Below the pieces are notes generated by a model, which saw only the letters and a list, made by a program, of their open reading frames with translations, was not told the origin of the DNA and made no database searches. This document shows, piece after piece, positions 63,265 through 64,000 of a stretch of 64,000 nucleotides of DNA. The DNA lies in the NCBI RefSeq assembly GCF_002901995.1, contig NZ_PPQN01000004.1:1-64000 (forward strand), read 5' to 3'. Each line of letters begins with the position of its first letter. The stretch's first letter is position 1. The position numbers were made by a program, and so were the translations under genes. The DNA comes from Staphylococcus coagulans. Lineage in GTDB: Bacteria > Bacillota > Bacilli > Staphylococcales > Staphylococcaceae.

Positions 63265-64000
63265 ATGTTATTTTTTGAATTGATCAAAGCAATCATTCTC
63301 GGTATTGTGGAAGGTCTTACAGAGTTTGCTCCTGTTTCTTCCACTGGGCATATGATTCTCGTCGATGATATGTGGCTCAAGTCGACTGAATTTTTAGGCT
63401 CACAATCTGCTTTTACATTTAAGGTTGTCATACAGCTAGGTTCCATTTTTGCTGCAGCATGGGTATTCCGTCATAAATATTTCGAAATGTTACATATTGG
63501 TAAGTATGCACCTGAACGTCAAGAAGGTCGACGTTCTAAGCCACGACGTTTGAAATTATCACATATTATTGTCGGTATGATTCCTGCTGGTATACTAGGA
63601 TTTTTATTTGATGATTTAATTGAAAAGTATTTATTCAGTGTACCAACTGTTCTCATTGGACTTTTCCTTGGCGCAATTTATATGATTTTAGCTGATAAAT
63701 ATAGTCGCAACGTTCGAAATCCAAAAACTGTTGATGAGATAAACTATTTCCAAGCATTTGTTATCGGGCTTTCTCAAGCTATTGCAATGTGGCCAGGTTT
63801 CTCTCGTTCAGGATCAACAATTTCTACAGGGGTCTTGATGAAGTTAGACCATAAATCAGCCTCAGATTTCACTTTTATGATGGCTGTGCCTATTATGCTT
63901 GCGGCAAGTGGTCTATCCATCGTAAAGCATTATAATTATATTCAATTTGCGCATATCCCGTTTTACATTTTAGGCTTTTTAGCTGCATTTATCTTTGGTT
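63265..64000 (+). CDS. uppP: Undecaprenyl-diphosphatase UppP/BacA, 3' end outside the window
   Basis: The first 245 codons of a membrane phosphatase that recycles undecaprenyl diphosphate to the monophosphate carrier for cell-wall synthesis and gives bacitracin tolerance. Signature motifs are present: GIVEGLTEFAPVSSTGHMILV near residue 13-33 (catalytic E-rich motif) and GLSQAIAMWPGFSRSGSTISTG near 170-191. AGAGGG precedes the ATG at 63265. The frame is still open at 64000. Full-length proteins have about 290 residues, so about 45 codons are missing. Confidence 0.94.
   Translation, partial: MLFFELIKAIILGIVEGLTEFAPVSSTGHMILVDDMWLKSTEFLGSQSAFTFKVVIQLGSIFAAAWVFRHKYFEMLHIGKYAPERQEGRRSKPRRLKLSHIIVGMIPAGILGFLFDDLIEKYLFSVPTVLIGLFLGAIYMILADKYSRNVRNPKTVDEINYFQAFVIGLSQAIAMWPGFSRSGSTISTGVLMKLDHKSASDFTFMMAVPIMLAASGLSIVKHYNYIQFAHIPFYILGFLAAFIFG

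Noticed and set aside
1-64000. Prophage, insertion sequence, CRISPR array, rRNA or tRNA genes
   Set aside because: No transposase, integrase, phage structural gene, regular repeat-spacer array or recognisable tRNA/rRNA sequence was seen on reading both strands.

Overview
The window is a low-GC Firmicutes chromosome segment that reads as Staphylococcus. GdpS, MurB, NrdIEF, LtaS, NorA, MgrA, FruA and QueCDEF all look like close relatives of the S. aureus proteins as I remember them, and most genes follow S. aureus order. It is probably not S. aureus: it carries a Bacillus-type malate dehydrogenase, and the sst siderophore transporter genes I remember next to nrdF in S. aureus are absent. A species of the S. 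intermedius/hyicus type is plausible but is an inference. I see no prophage, insertion sequence, CRISPR array, rRNA or tRNA.

Layout. 0.2-9.3 kb: gdpS (GGDEF membrane protein), a two-gene threonine/serine exporter, pepT, glycerate kinase, bacilliredoxin ytxJ, an EMYY-motif lipoprotein, a GrpB-like protein, murB and a CHY zinc-finger protein. 9.9-13.5 kb: class Ib ribonucleotide reductase nrdIEF, with two NrdR boxes far upstream. 14.1-20.6 kb: an EamA transporter paired with queF, two tandem POT peptide transporters, and a lipid kinase. 20.7-29.3 kb: deoxyribonucleotidase, hisC, a two-gene osmoprotectant ABC system with fused permease and binding domains, recQ and an ABC-F ATPase. 29.4-37.0 kb: a ZIP metal transporter, ltaS, and a folate/5-oxoproline cluster (pabA-pabB-pabC-small membrane protein-pxpB-pxpC). 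37.1-39.1 kb: a preQ1-I riboswitch and terminator followed by queCDE. 39.2-44.1 kb: small membrane proteins, csbB, and a CNNM/CorC ion transporter with an unusual leader. 44.8-49.0 kb: the fructose operon fruR-fruK-fruA, and ybaK. 49.0-58.5 kb: a two-domain glycosyltransferase/glycerophosphotransferase, norA, a three-gene membrane cluster ending in a CPBP protease, malate dehydrogenase, an aldo/keto reductase and a histidine-rich CobW GTPase. 58.7-64 kb: mgrA, a candidate small RNA, cydDC and the start of uppP.

How the genes work together. Queuosine synthesis is split: queCDE sits behind a preQ1 riboswitch, while queF lies 23 kb away behind an EamA transporter with a LexA-like site at its promoter. 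The cell-envelope theme is strong: ltaS (lipoteichoic acid polymerisation), csbB (lipoteichoic acid glycosylation in S. aureus), a lipid kinase, murB, uppP and a TagF-like enzyme. mgrA and its known target norA are both here.

The item I would look at first is the roughly 130-nt leader of the CNNM transporter (43966-44098, minus strand). It has three chained tiny ORFs, a Cys/His-rich peptide, two mutually exclusive helices, and a final stop codon that directly abuts the transporter's TTG start. Other regulatory candidates are a Fur-like box over an orphan membrane gene, a WalR-type box in the ltaS leader, a CodY box before the second POT gene, duplicated FruR-type operators with a cre site, two sigma-B-type promoters, and a repeat present at 15.5 and 44.3 kb.
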